The notes beneath the pieces are model-generated. The model was not told the DNA's origin. It ran no database searches and worked only from the letters and a program-made list of their open reading frames with translations. 64,000 bases of DNA from Solwaraspora sp. WMMD1047 (GTDB taxonomy: Bacteria > Actinomycetota > Actinomycetes > Mycobacteriales > Micromonosporaceae), in the NCBI RefSeq assembly GCF_029626155.1, contig NZ_JARUBL010000001.1, positions 2,976,001 through 3,040,000 of the forward strand, written 5' to 3'. This document shows positions 24,670 to 33,352 of the stretch, piece after piece; positions within the stretch are counted from its first letter, which is position 1, and each line of letters opens with the position of its first letter. A program made the position numbers and the translations under genes.

Positions 24670-26071
24670 GACTGGTTCCTTCCGTGGTGGTGGTCAGGCA
24701 GTCGGCGGCCCGGCCGCCGTCGGCGAGGGCGGCGACCGCCCCGACCAGCCGGGACTGCCGCGCCGGGGTGAGCAGCCCGGTGGTGATGGCGGTGAACTTC
24801 TGCTCGGCCGACGCCCAGCCCGGACCGGTGGCCGCGGAGACCGCGGCGCGGGCGGCACGCCGCCCGCCGTCGGCGTCGGTCACCTCGACGTGCGCGCCGT
24901 TGGCGTCCGGGTAGGACTGCTCCGCCTGGTCGTCGACCCGCAGGGTGACCTTCGCGGCGAGGCGCCGGACCGCGGCGTCGGCGCCGGTGCCGACGTCGAG
25001 GTAGCGGCGGGGGTCGGTGGCACCGCCGAGCAGGGCCAGCGCGACCGAGTACTCGGTGCTGTACTGCGCGGCGATGACGTCGCTCGGGTCGGGGTTGCTG
25101 TTCTGCGCGAGGGCGCGGCGGGAGGTGCCGACGAGCACCCGGTCGACCCGGTCGCCGTCGACCGGGGCGAGCGCGGCGGCGGCCTCCACCGCGCCGTGCA
25201 CGGCGGCGCAGGCCGCGTACGGCTTGAGGTAGATCTCGTCGACCAGGTGCCGGTCACCGAGCCCGTCGGCGAGCGCGTGGTAGGCGGGCTCCGGGTCGGT
25301 CGAGAAGGTCGGTACGAAGCCGAACTTGCCGGCGACCGCGGCGGGCGGGCCGGCCAGCCCGGCCCGCTGCACGGTCGCGGCGAAGTACCCCGCCTGGGCG
25401 GCCCGGCCGGCGTGCAGCCGCTTGACGTTGCCGGAACCGACGCTGAACGCCTTGATGCCGCCGCCGAACGAGGCGGCCAGCCCCACCGCCCCGGCCAGAC
25501 TGGCTGAGCCCGCGGCACCGGGGGTGCCGTTGGTGAGCAGCCGGGCGGCGGCGACCGCGGCGCCCATCGGGCCGACCTGTCCGGTGGCGTGGAAGCCCTT
25601 CTCGCCGAAGCCCAGGCCGGTGGCCCGGGTGATCCGACCCATCACCTCGTACCCGGCCACCACCGCGGTGATCAGGTCCCGGCCGTCGGCGCCGGTGGCC
25701 TCGGCGGCGGCCAGGGCCGCCGGGATCACCACGGCGCCGGGGTGGCTCATCGTCGGCAGGTGGGTGTCGTCGAGGTCGAATCCGTGGGCGGCGGTGCCGT
25801 TGACCAGGGCGGCGATGCCCGGCGGCAGGGCGCCGGGCCGGCCGACCGCGTGCCCGCCGGGCCGGTCGCCCGGCGGGGTCAGCTCGCCGCCGTCGGCGAG
25901 CGCGGTGAGCAGGGCGCGGGTCCAGGGCAGCGGCATGCCGAGCAGGGCGCAGCCGAGGTGGTCGAGGATCAGCGCGGCGGCCGACTCGACGGTGCCGGCG
26001 GGCAGGTCGGTGAAGCGCAGGCCGGCGGCGTACGCGTACAGCTGATGTTCCGAATCCACGACGCCTCCCAT
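24662..26071 (-). CDS. MmgE/PrpD family protein (2-methylcitrate dehydratase / cis-aconitate decarboxylase fold)
   Basis: 469 residues. The family acts on citrate-like tricarboxylates (2-methylcitrate dehydratase, cis-aconitate decarboxylase, iminodisuccinate epimerase). Visible: DHLGCALLGMPLPWTR, NGTAAHGFDLDDTH (about 90-104, the conserved His/Asp cluster), HPGAVVIPAALAAAE, GEKGFHATGQVGPMGAAVAAARLL, and LKPYAACAAVHGAVEA. The GTG four codons inside (26059) has a better Shine-Dalgarno (GGAGG) than the ATG used here. First gene of unit B, about 20 nt downstream of a strong regulated promoter. Confidence 0.88.
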   Translation of the reverse strand: MGGVVDSEHQLYAYAAGLRFTDLPAGTVESAAALILDHLGCALLGMPLPWTRALLTALADGGELTPPGDRPGGHAVGRPGALPPGIAALVNGTAAHGFDLDDTHLPTMSHPGAVVIPAALAAAEATGADGRDLITAVVAGYEVMGRITRATGLGFGEKGFHATGQVGPMGAAVAAARLLTNGTPGAAGSASLAGAVGLAASFGGGIKAFSVGSGNVKRLHAGRAAQAGYFAATVQRAGLAGPPAAVAGKFGFVPTFSTDPEPAYHALADGLGDRHLVDEIYLKPYAACAAVHGAVEAAAALAPVDGDRVDRVLVGTSRRALAQNSNPDPSDVIAAQYSTEYSVALALLGGATDPRRYLDVGTGADAAVRRLAAKVTLRVDDQAEQSYPDANGAHVEVTDADGGRRAARAAVSAATGPGWASAEQKFTAITTGLLTPARQSRLVGAVAALADGGRAADCLTTTTEGTSHD

Positions 26072-26091
26072 CCCTTGCTCAATGACTGACA

Positions 26092-26120
26092 GTATTACGG
26101 TCTGATCGTATGACGGTCAA
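26092..26120 (-). promoter_or_regulatory. Promoter of catabolic unit B with GntR-type operator
   Basis: On the minus strand: -35 TTGACC (26120-26115), exact 17-nt spacer, -10 TAATAC (26097-26092). Directly after the -35 is GTCATAC, giving TTGACCGTCATAC, which matches TTGACCGTAATAC at the unit A promoter in 12 of 13 bases. GTATTAC over the -10 fits the GTA-N-TAC core of FadR-type GntR operators. A repressor bound here would block RNA polymerase. Confidence 0.75.
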
Positions 26121-26236
26121 GGCGCGTATGCGAATCCACATCGCCTTTTCTCAAACTGTTTCCGGGCACGGCGGAATGCGCTCGGAGTGGGAAATCAACG
26201 CCGAGAAATGATCTGTTCGGTTGTGGACTTTCGGGA

Positions 26237-26977
26237 TCAGACCTCGGTTTTCTGCCCCGCCATCTGTCGCAACGCCACCGTCGCCGCCTGCTGGACATGG
26301 AACGCCGCGGCCCCGGCGGCGGCCTCGGCGTCACCGGCCACCGCGCACTCGCAGATCCGCCGGATCTCCTTGAGCGTCTCCGGCTGCCGGCCGCTGGCCC
26401 GCAGCGACACCCCGCGCAGCAGCTGCACCCGGGCGTGCAGTCCGAACAGGATGCCGGTCATGATCTCGTTGTGCGCGCCCGCGCAGAGCGCGTCGTAGAA
26501 CGCGTCCTTGGCGGCCAACGCCTCCTGCAGGTCGCCGGAGGCGAAGGCGGTCTCGACCTCGTCGACGGTGGTCTGCAACCGGCGCCGCTCGTCCGCCGTG
26601 GCCCGCTGGGCGAACAGCCGCGCCGCCAACGCCTCCAGATCACCCCGCACCTCGAAGAGCGCGACCGCGTCCTCGCGGCTGAGCACGGTCACCACCGGGC
26701 CCCGGTTCGGGACGATGGTGACCAGCCCTTCGGCCTCCAGGTGGCGCAGCGCCTCCCGGACCACGGTCCGGCTCACGCCGTACTGGTCACAGAGGGTGCG
26801 CTCGACCAGCCGGCTGCCGGGCTCGTGCTCGAACATCAGGATCGACGACCTGATCTGGTTGATCAGCTCCTGCCGCAGCGGCGCGGCGACCCGGAGCAAC
26901 TGCCTCGGGGTGCCGTCGATGGCGGTCTCGGAGACCGCCCCGGTGCGGTATGAGCGGGAACCGTTCACTGGCTTCAC
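26237..26977 (-). CDS. GntR-family regulator, FadR (FCD) subfamily
   Basis: 246 residues. N-terminal winged helix (about 28-95): PLRQELINQIRSSILMFEHEPGSRLVERTLCDQYGVSRTVVREALRHLEAEGLV. The C-terminal FCD ligand domain (about 105-235) has FEVRGDLEALAARLFA, AKDAFYDALCAGAHNEIM and HVQQAA, with the Asp/His metal or ligand positions of the family. It sits between units A and B on the same strand. Operator-like GTA-N-(T/G)AC cores lie in both unit promoters, so it is the probable local repressor, released by a pathway carboxylate. Confidence 0.93.
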   Translation of the reverse strand: MKPVNGSRSYRTGAVSETAIDGTPRQLLRVAAPLRQELINQIRSSILMFEHEPGSRLVERTLCDQYGVSRTVVREALRHLEAEGLVTIVPNRGPVVTVLSREDAVALFEVRGDLEALAARLFAQRATADERRRLQTTVDEVETAFASGDLQEALAAKDAFYDALCAGAHNEIMTGILFGLHARVQLLRGVSLRASGRQPETLKEIRRICECAVAGDAEAAAGAAAFHVQQAATVALRQMAGQKTEV

Positions 26978-27080
26978 CTCGGTCGACTGATGTTCGGAAG
27001 GCGGGTTCGGGACTATCGACGCATCGGGATGTCTCGTCGTCCCGGACTATCGTCGTACTGTATAACCCGGTCGGTCGCGG

Positions 27081-27554
27081 TCACCGCAACGCCGTGGTGA
27101 CCAGGCCGTCACCGTCGCTCCAGGCCATCTCCCCGGGCCGGAAGGTGACCCCGCCGAAGACCACCTCGCAGTCCACCTCGCCCGCCCCCTCCTGCCGGGG
27201 CTTGCGCGGGTTGGTGCCGAGCGCCTTGATGCCGATCGGCACGTTGCGCAGCTCGTCGACGTCCCGGACCGCCCCGTGGATGACGATCCCGACCCAGCCG
27301 TTGCCGGCGGCCACCGCCGCGGTCCGGTCGCCGAGCAGGGCCGTGTGCAGCGATCCACCGCCGTCGACGACCAGGATCCGACCCTCGCCCGGCTCCTCGA
27401 CCACCCGCTTGACCAGCACCGTGTCGCCGTCACACCGCACCGTCCGGATCCGACCCTCGAACCGGTCCCGCCCACCGAACTGCCGGAACTGCGTCTCGCA
27501 GCTCTGGTAGCCGGCCCCGATGTCGTCCATCAGGTCCGCGGTCATGCTTCCCAT
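27081..27554 (-). CDS. RraA-like protein (4-hydroxy-4-methyl-2-oxoglutarate aldolase family)
   Basis: 157 residues, start at 27554 after GGAAGGAG. Core motif [28 protein letters not shown] (about 80-107) matches the RraA/HMG aldolase fold; the Asp in VRD and the GD at the start of the motif bind the divalent metal in the aldolases. Some members bind RNase E, others are class II pyruvate aldolases that end aromatic meta-cleavage pathways. Here, at the end of catabolic unit A with an HpaI aldolase, the aldolase role is favoured. Confidence 0.87.
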   Translation of the reverse strand: MGSMTADLMDDIGAGYQSCETQFRQFGGRDRFEGRIRTVRCDGDTVLVKRVVEEPGEGRILVVDGGGSLHTALLGDRTAAVAAGNGWVGIVIHGAVRDVDELRNVPIGIKALGTNPRKPRQEGAGEVDCEVVFGGVTFRPGEMAWSDGDGLVTTALR

Positions 27555-27568
27555 GGCACTCCTTCCGA

Positions 27569-28561
27569 CTACTTGATCGCGACGGCGTTGGCCGGGGAGC
27601 CGACGCCGCCGACGAGGTTCAGTGGCTTGGCGGTCAGGAAGAACTCGTAGACCCCGTCGGCGGCGCACGAGCGCGCCAGCGGCTCCAGGTTCCACAGCTC
27701 GCCGATCAACATGCCGAGCAGCGCGAGCAGCGGCCGGTGCAGCATGCCGTTGTGCGATGGACCGGCCGGCGGCGGCGGCTCGTCCGGGTCGATCCAGCCG
27801 GAGTCCGGATTGACCGGGGTCGCCTCGAGCCCGGAGTTGTCGGCGGCGATCAGCGCGAACCGGTGGTCCCAGAGCCAGGCCAGCATCTCCTCGGACTGGA
27901 TCAGCCCGGGGTTGCCGGACCGTCCCTTGCCCTTCGGCCGCTGGTCGAGCGGCAGCCCCAGGAAGAACGGCACCCAGCCGAGCCGCAGCAGCAGGATGTC
28001 GCCGGGCCGGAAGGCGATCCCGGCGTCGGCGGCCGCCGCGTCCAGCTCCGCCGGCGTGATCATCCGGTTCGTGCTCAGGTCGATCGGGTCGCCGATCTTC
28101 TCGAAGTACCGCCCCAGGTCCAGCAGCACCCCGCGTCCGGCGATCCCCTTCTCGGCGACCAGCCCGATCCCCAGGTCCGGCGTGCCGACGTCGACCGCCT
28201 CGTCGGGCACCCCGCCGTAGAAGCCGTGCTCCGGGTGCCGCATGTGTCGCAGCCCGTCGATCTGCGAGGTCGCCTGCAGATAGAACGAGTCGAGCCAGTC
28301 GTCGCGGTGGTTCGGGTTGTTCGAGAAGATCCGGTGCTGGGTCGCCGGCCGGGTGCCGGCCGGGCTCGGCACGAAGGTGTTCACCGGGTAGTCCAGGTTG
28401 AACAACTCCCCGGTGCGGATCAGCCCGGCGGCCGCCACCACCGCCTCCGGAGTGACGTTGTTGGCCGAGCCGAGCTGGTCGCCGGGGCCGAAGACCCCCC
28501 ACGACGAGCCGGCCGGCGCGTCGGTGCGCTCGCGCAGCTCCCGGTAGGTCGGGAAACTCAT
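27569..28561 (-). CDS. Cyclase family protein (kynurenine formamidase-like metal hydrolase)
   Basis: 330 residues, of the long cyclase subgroup. [19 protein letters not shown] near the N-terminus, the metal-site region [13 protein letters not shown] (about 96-108), [40 protein letters not shown] and [12 protein letters not shown]. The family hydrolyses amides or lactones using Zn or Mn. In this operon it could open a lactone or cyclic amide. ATGA overlap with the DUF35 gene upstream. Confidence 0.87.
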   Translation of the reverse strand: MSFPTYRELRERTDAPAGSSWGVFGPGDQLGSANNVTPEAVVAAAGLIRTGELFNLDYPVNTFVPSPAGTRPATQHRIFSNNPNHRDDWLDSFYLQATSQIDGLRHMRHPEHGFYGGVPDEAVDVGTPDLGIGLVAEKGIAGRGVLLDLGRYFEKIGDPIDLSTNRMITPAELDAAAADAGIAFRPGDILLLRLGWVPFFLGLPLDQRPKGKGRSGNPGLIQSEEMLAWLWDHRFALIAADNSGLEATPVNPDSGWIDPDEPPPPAGPSHNGMLHRPLLALLGMLIGELWNLEPLARSCAADGVYEFFLTAKPLNLVGGVGSPANAVAIK

Positions 28562-28977
28562 CCGGCACTCACCTCCCGGGGGGTGAACCGCAGCAGGCCG
28601 GCGCCGGCCGCGGTGGGGTCGAAAACGGCGCGTACCGGCAGGTCGATGCGGACCTGGTCGGGTTCGACGCCGATCAGGTTCGTCAGCACCCGCGGCCCCT
28701 CGGCCAGCTCCACGTACGCGATCACCACCGGCCCGGCCTCCCGGTAGGCACCCGCCGGCCGCCGGTTCACCGTGAAGCTGTAGACCGTCCCGTCGCCGGA
28801 GACCGGCACCAGCTCCAGCCCGTCGGCGAGGCAGCGCGGGCAGCGGGACCGGGGATACCAGCTCAGGCTCTCGCAGGACGGGCAGTGCACCACCCGCAGC
28901 TCCCCGCGCGCCGCCGCGTCCCAGTAGCCCCGACCGGTCGGGTCCTGGTGCGGCTCCGGCGTCGGCAACGTGGTCAT
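28558..28977 (-). CDS. Zn-ribbon OB-fold protein (DUF35 / ChsH2-like), thiolase partner
   Basis: 139 residues. The N-terminal rubredoxin-like zinc ribbon [18 protein letters not shown] (key Cys at 32, 35, 48, 51 approximately) is followed by an OB fold ([32 protein letters not shown]). Proteins of this family pair with thiolase-like proteins and shape the CoA-substrate channel, as in the steroid side-chain aldolase Ltp2-ChsH2. It follows the thiolase gene with a 1-nt overlap (TGATG). Confidence 0.9.
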   Translation of the reverse strand: MTTLPTPEPHQDPTGRGYWDAAARGELRVVHCPSCESLSWYPRSRCPRCLADGLELVPVSGDGTVYSFTVNRRPAGAYREAGPVVIAYVELAEGPRVLTNLIGVEPDQVRIDLPVRAVFDPTAAGAGLLRFTPREVSAG

Positions 28978-30137
28978 CACACGTCCTCCCGTCCGAGGAT
29001 CAGCGTCGACGCCGCCGACCGGGTGCCCAACGCGTGCCCCTGCCCCTGCACCAGGGCGAACTCGCAGTCGGGGACCTGCACCTGCGGGGCGGCCTCGCCG
29101 CGCAGCTGCCGGACCGCCTCGATGGTGCGGATCATGCCGCCGCGCCGGTCCGGGTGGTTGTTGCACAACCCGCCGCCGTCGGTGTTGAACGGCAGCGCGC
29201 CGTCCGGGGCCAGCAGGGCGCCGTCGGCGACGAACCGGCCGCCCTCGCCCTTGGCGCAGAAGCCGAGATCCTCCAGCGACATCAGCACCGTGATGGTGAA
29301 CGAGTCGTACAGCGACACCATGTCGATGTCGCCGACCGAGATGCCGGCCTGTGCGAACGCCCGGGGCCCCGAGACCGCCGCCGCGCTGTGCACCAGGTCG
29401 ATCCGGCCGGCGCCCGGCGTCTTGACCGCGTCGCCGTGGCCGACCACCCGCACCCCGCGCCGGGGCAGCCGCCGGGCCACCTCCGGCGACACCAGCACCA
29501 CCGCGCCGCCGCCGTCGGTGGTCACGCAGCAGTCCAGCCGGTGCAACGGGTCGCTGATCAGCGGCGAGTCGAGCACCTGCTCGACGGTGACCGGGTCGCG
29601 GTAGAGCGCGTGCGGGTTGAACTGCGCGTGGTGCGAGGCGGCCACCCGGACCTGGGCCAACTGCTCGGCGGTGGTGCCGAACTCGTGCCGGTGCCGCTGC
29701 GCGGCGATCGCGTACGCGGCCGGCTGGGTCAGGCCGTAGACGCCCTCGAAGCCGTCCTGCGGGACCGGCCCGCCGGTCGAGCCGCGCGGCTGGGAGCGGG
29801 CCAGCCCGCCCATCGCCACCAGCACCACCGAGCAGACCCCGGCCGCGATCGCCAGCGCCGCGTGCCCGATCTGGGTCGGGTACGACGCGCCGCCGGTGTC
29901 GGTGGAGTCGTAGTAGGACAGCGACCCGAGACCGAGGTGGTCGGCCATCGACACCAGGTTCACGCCCTGGTGTACGCCGGCGTAGCAGAAGCCGTCGACG
30001 TCCTCGACGCCCAGGCCGGCGTCGGCCAGCGCGCCGTGCGCCACCTCGGCCACCACCCCGGCGACCGAGCCGTCCGGGATGATCCGCTCCGGGTGCTCGT
30101 ACGCGCCGACGATGACCGCCGATCCGCGAGCGCTCAC
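28977..30137 (-). CDS. Thiolase-like (SCP-x / Ltp2-type) enzyme
   Basis: 386 residues from a GTG overlapping the DUF6282 stop. Thiolase fold: AVIVGAYEHPERIIPDGS, DVDGFCYAG, TDTGGASYPTQIGHAALAIAAG (where classical thiolases carry the nucleophilic Cys; none here), CVTTDGGGAVVLVS, LYDSFTITVLMSLEDLGF, and FNTDGGGLCNNHPDRRGGM (the His-Pro loop). Loss of the Cys and the DUF35 partner fit the SCP-x/Ltp2 subgroup, some of which are retro-aldolases acting on acyl-CoAs rather than thiolases. It may cleave a CoA intermediate made by the CoA-transferase. Confidence 0.85.
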   Translation of the reverse strand: MSARGSAVIVGAYEHPERIIPDGSVAGVVAEVAHGALADAGLGVEDVDGFCYAGVHQGVNLVSMADHLGLGSLSYYDSTDTGGASYPTQIGHAALAIAAGVCSVVLVAMGGLARSQPRGSTGGPVPQDGFEGVYGLTQPAAYAIAAQRHRHEFGTTAEQLAQVRVAASHHAQFNPHALYRDPVTVEQVLDSPLISDPLHRLDCCVTTDGGGAVVLVSPEVARRLPRRGVRVVGHGDAVKTPGAGRIDLVHSAAAVSGPRAFAQAGISVGDIDMVSLYDSFTITVLMSLEDLGFCAKGEGGRFVADGALLAPDGALPFNTDGGGLCNNHPDRRGGMIRTIEAVRQLRGEAAPQVQVPDCEFALVQGQGHALGTRSAASTLILGREDV

Positions 30138-31081
30138 GGCGTCCCGACCCCGGCGGGACGGGGGCCGATCAGCTCGGCGGCGTTCCCGCCGATCATCCTG
30201 CGCACGTCGTCGTGGCTGCGGCCGGCGTCGAGCAGGGTGCGGGCCATCCGGCGGAATCCGGTGACCGGCAGCGGGTTCTTCTTCTGCCCGAAGTCCGAGG
30301 AGATGATGGTGTTCTCCGCCCCGACCGCGTCGATGTACGCGGCGAACTCGGCCGGGTCGAGCTTGCGGGCCACCGCGATGCACTGCTCGATCTTGGCGCC
30401 CTGCCGGACCCAGTCGGCGGTGCGCTCCGGGGTCGCGCCGATGACGAACATCGGGTGGCTGACCACGATCCGCCGCACCCCCGCCTCGCGGGCCGCCGGC
30501 AGCAGCGCGTCGATCTCCTCGGCCCCCAGGTGGCCGCAGTTGAGGATGGCGTCCTCGCCGGCGATGACGGCCAGCACGTCGCGGACCACCTCGCGGATCT
30601 TCCCGTTCTCGTCGAAGATGGTCTGCGGCTCGTTGGGCCGCAGCTTCACCGCCGCGTTGGAGAAGGTGCTGTCGGCGGAGTGGGTGTGGTTCGAGTGGGC
30701 CACCGAGGAGAGGGTGGGGAACCAGACGATCCGGCCGCCGGTGCGCAGGGTCAGCTCCACCGCGTACGGGTTGATGCCACCGACCGTGCGGTTGAGCGCG
30801 ATGCCGCCGAGCACCTCGATGTCGATGTCGGCCAGGCCGGCCGACTGCAGCGCCAGGATCATCGGCTGGGTGCTGTCGTGGTGCGACTTGCAGGCGATCG
30901 CCCGGAAGCCGGCCCCGGCGGCGTCGCGGGCCGCGTCCATGATGCTGATCCGGCGCGGGAACGGGCTCGGGCTCGGGTGGGTGTGCAGGTCCACCGCGCC
31001 GACCAGGAGGTCGTCCACCTCCGGGTCCGGGGTGGCCCGGTCGCCGTCCAGGTCCGGGTGCGGCTGAGCGGTCACGTCCAT
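30134..31081 (-). CDS. DUF6282 family metal-dependent hydrolase
   Basis: 315 residues from the ATG at 31081, which has GGAGG seven bases upstream; an ATG at 31120 that overlaps the CoA-transferase stop is the alternative. Amidohydrolase-like TIM barrel with VDLHTHPSPSPF (HxH metal motif), AIACKSHHDSTQPM, VAHSNHTHSADS, ILNCGHLGAEEID, VVSHPMFVIG and IISSDFGQKKNP, i.e. the usual His/His/Asp metal ligands spread along the chain. The substrate is unknown. It is embedded in unit A. Confidence 0.83.
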   Translation of the reverse strand: MDVTAQPHPDLDGDRATPDPEVDDLLVGAVDLHTHPSPSPFPRRISIMDAARDAAGAGFRAIACKSHHDSTQPMILALQSAGLADIDIEVLGGIALNRTVGGINPYAVELTLRTGGRIVWFPTLSSVAHSNHTHSADSTFSNAAVKLRPNEPQTIFDENGKIREVVRDVLAVIAGEDAILNCGHLGAEEIDALLPAAREAGVRRIVVSHPMFVIGATPERTADWVRQGAKIEQCIAVARKLDPAEFAAYIDAVGAENTIISSDFGQKKNPLPVTGFRRMARTLLDAGRSHDDVRRMIGGNAAELIGPRPAGVGTP

Positions 31082-31116
31082 GCTGGCGCCTCCAGGCGTA
31101 GTGGTGGGGTTCGCGT

Positions 31117-31758
31117 TCATATCGCGGTGTCGAAGGTCGCGGTGGTCGCCGCCCGGACGTCGTCGACGCCGATGCCGGGGGAGAGGTCGATCAGGACCAG
31201 CCGGCCGTCCCGTACGTCGAAGACGCAGAGGTTGGTGTAGACCCGGTCCACCACCGCCCGCCCGGTCAGCGGGTAGCTGCACTCGTCGACCACCTTGGGC
31301 CGGCCGGACCGGTCGGTGTGCGTCATCACCACCCAGACCCGGGGGGAGCCGACCACCAGGTCCATCGCCCCGCCGACGCCGGGCTGGCCGCCGGGCACGT
31401 ACCAGTTGGCCAGGTCGCCGGCGCTGTTGACCTGCAGCCCGCCGAGGATTGCCGCGTCCAGGTGGCCGCCGCGCACCAGCGCGAACGACAGCGAGGAGTC
31501 GAACGCGGCGGCGCCGGTGTGCAGGGTGGTGTAGTTCTTGCCGGCGTCGCAGAGGTCCGGGTCCTCGGACCCGGGTTCGGCCACGTCGCCGATGCCCATC
31601 AGCCCGTTCTCGGAGTGGAACATCACCTCGATGTCGGGTGCCACGTGCCGGGCGACCTTTGTCGGCATGCCCAGCCCGAGGTTGACGTACCAGCCGTCGC
31701 GCAGGTCGGCGGCGACCCGCGCCGCCAGCGCGTCCGAGCCCCGCCCGGCGGCGGTCAC
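31117..31758 (-). CDS. 3-oxoacid CoA-transferase, subunit B
   Basis: 213 residues from a GTG that overlaps the subunit A stop (GTGA). WYVNLGLGMPTKVARHV and the catalytic glutamate in SENGLMGIG (Glu50), which forms the glutamyl-CoA intermediate, then GGHLDAAILGGLQV and PGVGGAMDLV. Together with subunit A it transfers CoA (for example from succinyl-CoA) to a carboxylic acid, activating a pathway intermediate. Confidence 0.92.
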   Translation of the reverse strand: MTAAGRGSDALAARVAADLRDGWYVNLGLGMPTKVARHVAPDIEVMFHSENGLMGIGDVAEPGSEDPDLCDAGKNYTTLHTGAAAFDSSLSFALVRGGHLDAAILGGLQVNSAGDLANWYVPGGQPGVGGAMDLVVGSPRVWVVMTHTDRSGRPKVVDECSYPLTGRAVVDRVYTNLCVFDVRDGRLVLIDLSPGIGVDDVRAATTATFDTAI

Positions 31759-32567
31759 GACCGCACCCCGGCCGCCTGGGCACCGGACGGCGTGCCGTCC
31801 GATCTGGCTCCGGACAGCGCACTATCCGATCTGGCCCCGGACAGCGCGCTGTCCAATCTGGCTTCGCACTGCACCACGTGGGTGACGAACGGGCCGGGCA
31901 GGTGGATGTCGTCCGGGTCGAGCACCGCCTCGGTCTCGGCGTGCCGGACCTCGACGATGGCGATCCGGGCGGCCATCGCGCAGAGCGGGTTGAAGTTGCG
32001 GGCCGCGAGCCGGAACCGGAGGTTGCCGTACCGGTCGGCCCGGTGCGCGGTGACCAGGGCGATGTCGGGTCGCAGCGCGTGCTCCAGGACGTAGTCGCGG
32101 TCGCCGATCCGGCGGGTCTCCCGGGCCGGCTGCCGCGCGGCGGGTTCGCCGTCCGGGCCGTACCGGCTGGTCAGTCCGCCGTCGGCCAGGATGGTGCCGA
32201 CCGCCGTCGGGGTGTAGAACGCCGGAATGCCGGCGCCGCCGGCCCGCAGCCGCTCCGCGAGCGTCCCCTGTGGCACGAGTTCCAGCTCGATCTGCCCGGC
32301 CTGGTACCGGTCGAGGAACTCCGGCCGCGCCGGGAAGGTGCAGGTGAGCTTCCGGACCCGCCCCTCCCGGACCAGCCGGGTGATCCCGTCGTCGTCCTTG
32401 CCGGCGTTGTTGGAGATCACGTGCAGGTCGGTCACGTCCCGGTCGCAGATCGCGTCGATCAGGTTGAACGGGATGCCGGCCCGGCCGAAGCCGCCGATCG
32501 CGACGCTGTGTCCGGAGCGGACCTCGGCGGTGGCGGTGGCCGGGTCCGGAACCAGCTTGTTGATCAT
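31755..32567 (-). CDS. 3-oxoacid CoA-transferase, subunit A
   Basis: 270 residues, longer than typical alpha subunits (about 220-240). INKLVPDPATATAEVRSGHSVAIGGFGRAGIPFNLIDAI holds the oxyanion glycine loop; GKDDDGITRLV, PARPEFLDRYQAGQIELELVPQGTLAERLR and ALVTAHRADRYGNL follow the family pattern. The last 40 residues are a repetitive Ser/Ala/Gly/Arg tail encoded by a 27-bp tandem repeat. Start after GGAGGACCG, ATGA overlap with the HpaI aldolase gene upstream. Confidence 0.92.
   Translation of the reverse strand: MINKLVPDPATATAEVRSGHSVAIGGFGRAGIPFNLIDAICDRDVTDLHVISNNAGKDDDGITRLVREGRVRKLTCTFPARPEFLDRYQAGQIELELVPQGTLAERLRAGGAGIPAFYTPTAVGTILADGGLTSRYGPDGEPAARQPARETRRIGDRDYVLEHALRPDIALVTAHRADRYGNLRFRLAARNFNPLCAMAARIAIVEVRHAETEAVLDPDDIHLPGPFVTHVVQCEARLDSALSGARSDSALSGARSDGTPSGAQAAGVRS
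31798..31866 (-). repeat. 27-bp tandem repeat in the CoA-transferase A tail
   Basis: Two near-identical 27-bp units (31798-31824, 31825-31851) and a third partial copy encode the non-conserved tail (SDSALSGAR repeated). Confidence 0.8.
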
Positions 32568-33352
32568 CGGTCCTCCTCCGCGCCGGTCAGGGCCGCCCGG
32601 AAGCCCTGGTACGAGGTACGCAGCGCGCGGGCGAAGATGCCGGTGTCGTTGCCGACCAGCAGGTAGTCGCAGCCCTGGTCGGCGCGGCGGGCCGCGTCGG
32701 CCGGGTCGGCCGCCACCGTGCCGACCGGCTTGCCGGCCGCCACCGCCCGCTCGATCACGTGGTCGATGGCGGCGGAGACCTCGGGCGACTTTCCCGACGC
32801 GCCCATGCTCAACGCCAGGTCGCTCGGGCCGATGAAGACCGCGTCGATGCCCTCGGCGGCCAGGATGGCGTCGATGTCGTCGACCGAGCCGCGCTCCTCG
32901 ACCATCGCCACCCGGGCCACCTCGTCGTCGCCGTGGCGCAGGTACTCGGCCCGACCGCCCGGCAGCATCCCCCAGCGGCCGGCCCGCGACGCGAAGCCCA
33001 TGCCGCGGGCGCCCCGGGGCGGGAACAGGAATTGCCGGCCGAGCGCGGCGGCCTCGGCGCCGTCGGAGACGTGCGGGAACAGCAGCCCGTCCACGCCGGC
33101 GTCCAGGTAGCGCTGGGCGTCGCCGTAGCCGTGGTCGGCGACCCGGACCAGCGGCCGGACGCCGAGGCTGGCGTAGAGCACCGTCATGTCGTAGACGTCG
33201 CGGACCGACAGCAGCGCGTGCTCGGTGTCGATGACGACGAACTGCACGCCGGCCCCGGCGATGATCTCGGTCAGTTCGGGGGCCGGGATCTTCACGAACA
33301 TCCCGAGCGCCGGCCCGTCGTCGCCGCCCAGCAGCGACCGGAACGAGGTCAT
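32564..33352 (-). CDS. HpcH/HpaI family class II aldolase
   Basis: 262 residues. Metal-dependent pyruvate aldolase fold: GMFVKIPAPELTEIIAGAGVQFVVIDTEHALLS (base His in DTEHA), VRVADHGYGDAQRYLDAGVDGLLFPHVS, MVEERGSVDDIDAIL (metal Glu) and FIGPSDLALSMG (metal Asp). Relatives cleave 4-hydroxy-2-ketoacids to pyruvate plus an aldehyde. Translationally coupled on both sides (ATGA). With RraA this gives the operon two candidate pyruvate-releasing aldolases. Confidence 0.92.
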   Translation of the reverse strand: MTSFRSLLGGDDGPALGMFVKIPAPELTEIIAGAGVQFVVIDTEHALLSVRDVYDMTVLYASLGVRPLVRVADHGYGDAQRYLDAGVDGLLFPHVSDGAEAAALGRQFLFPPRGARGMGFASRAGRWGMLPGGRAEYLRHGDDEVARVAMVEERGSVDDIDAILAAEGIDAVFIGPSDLALSMGASGKSPEVSAAIDHVIERAVAAGKPVGTVAADPADAARRADQGCDYLLVGNDTGIFARALRTSYQGFRAALTGAEEDR

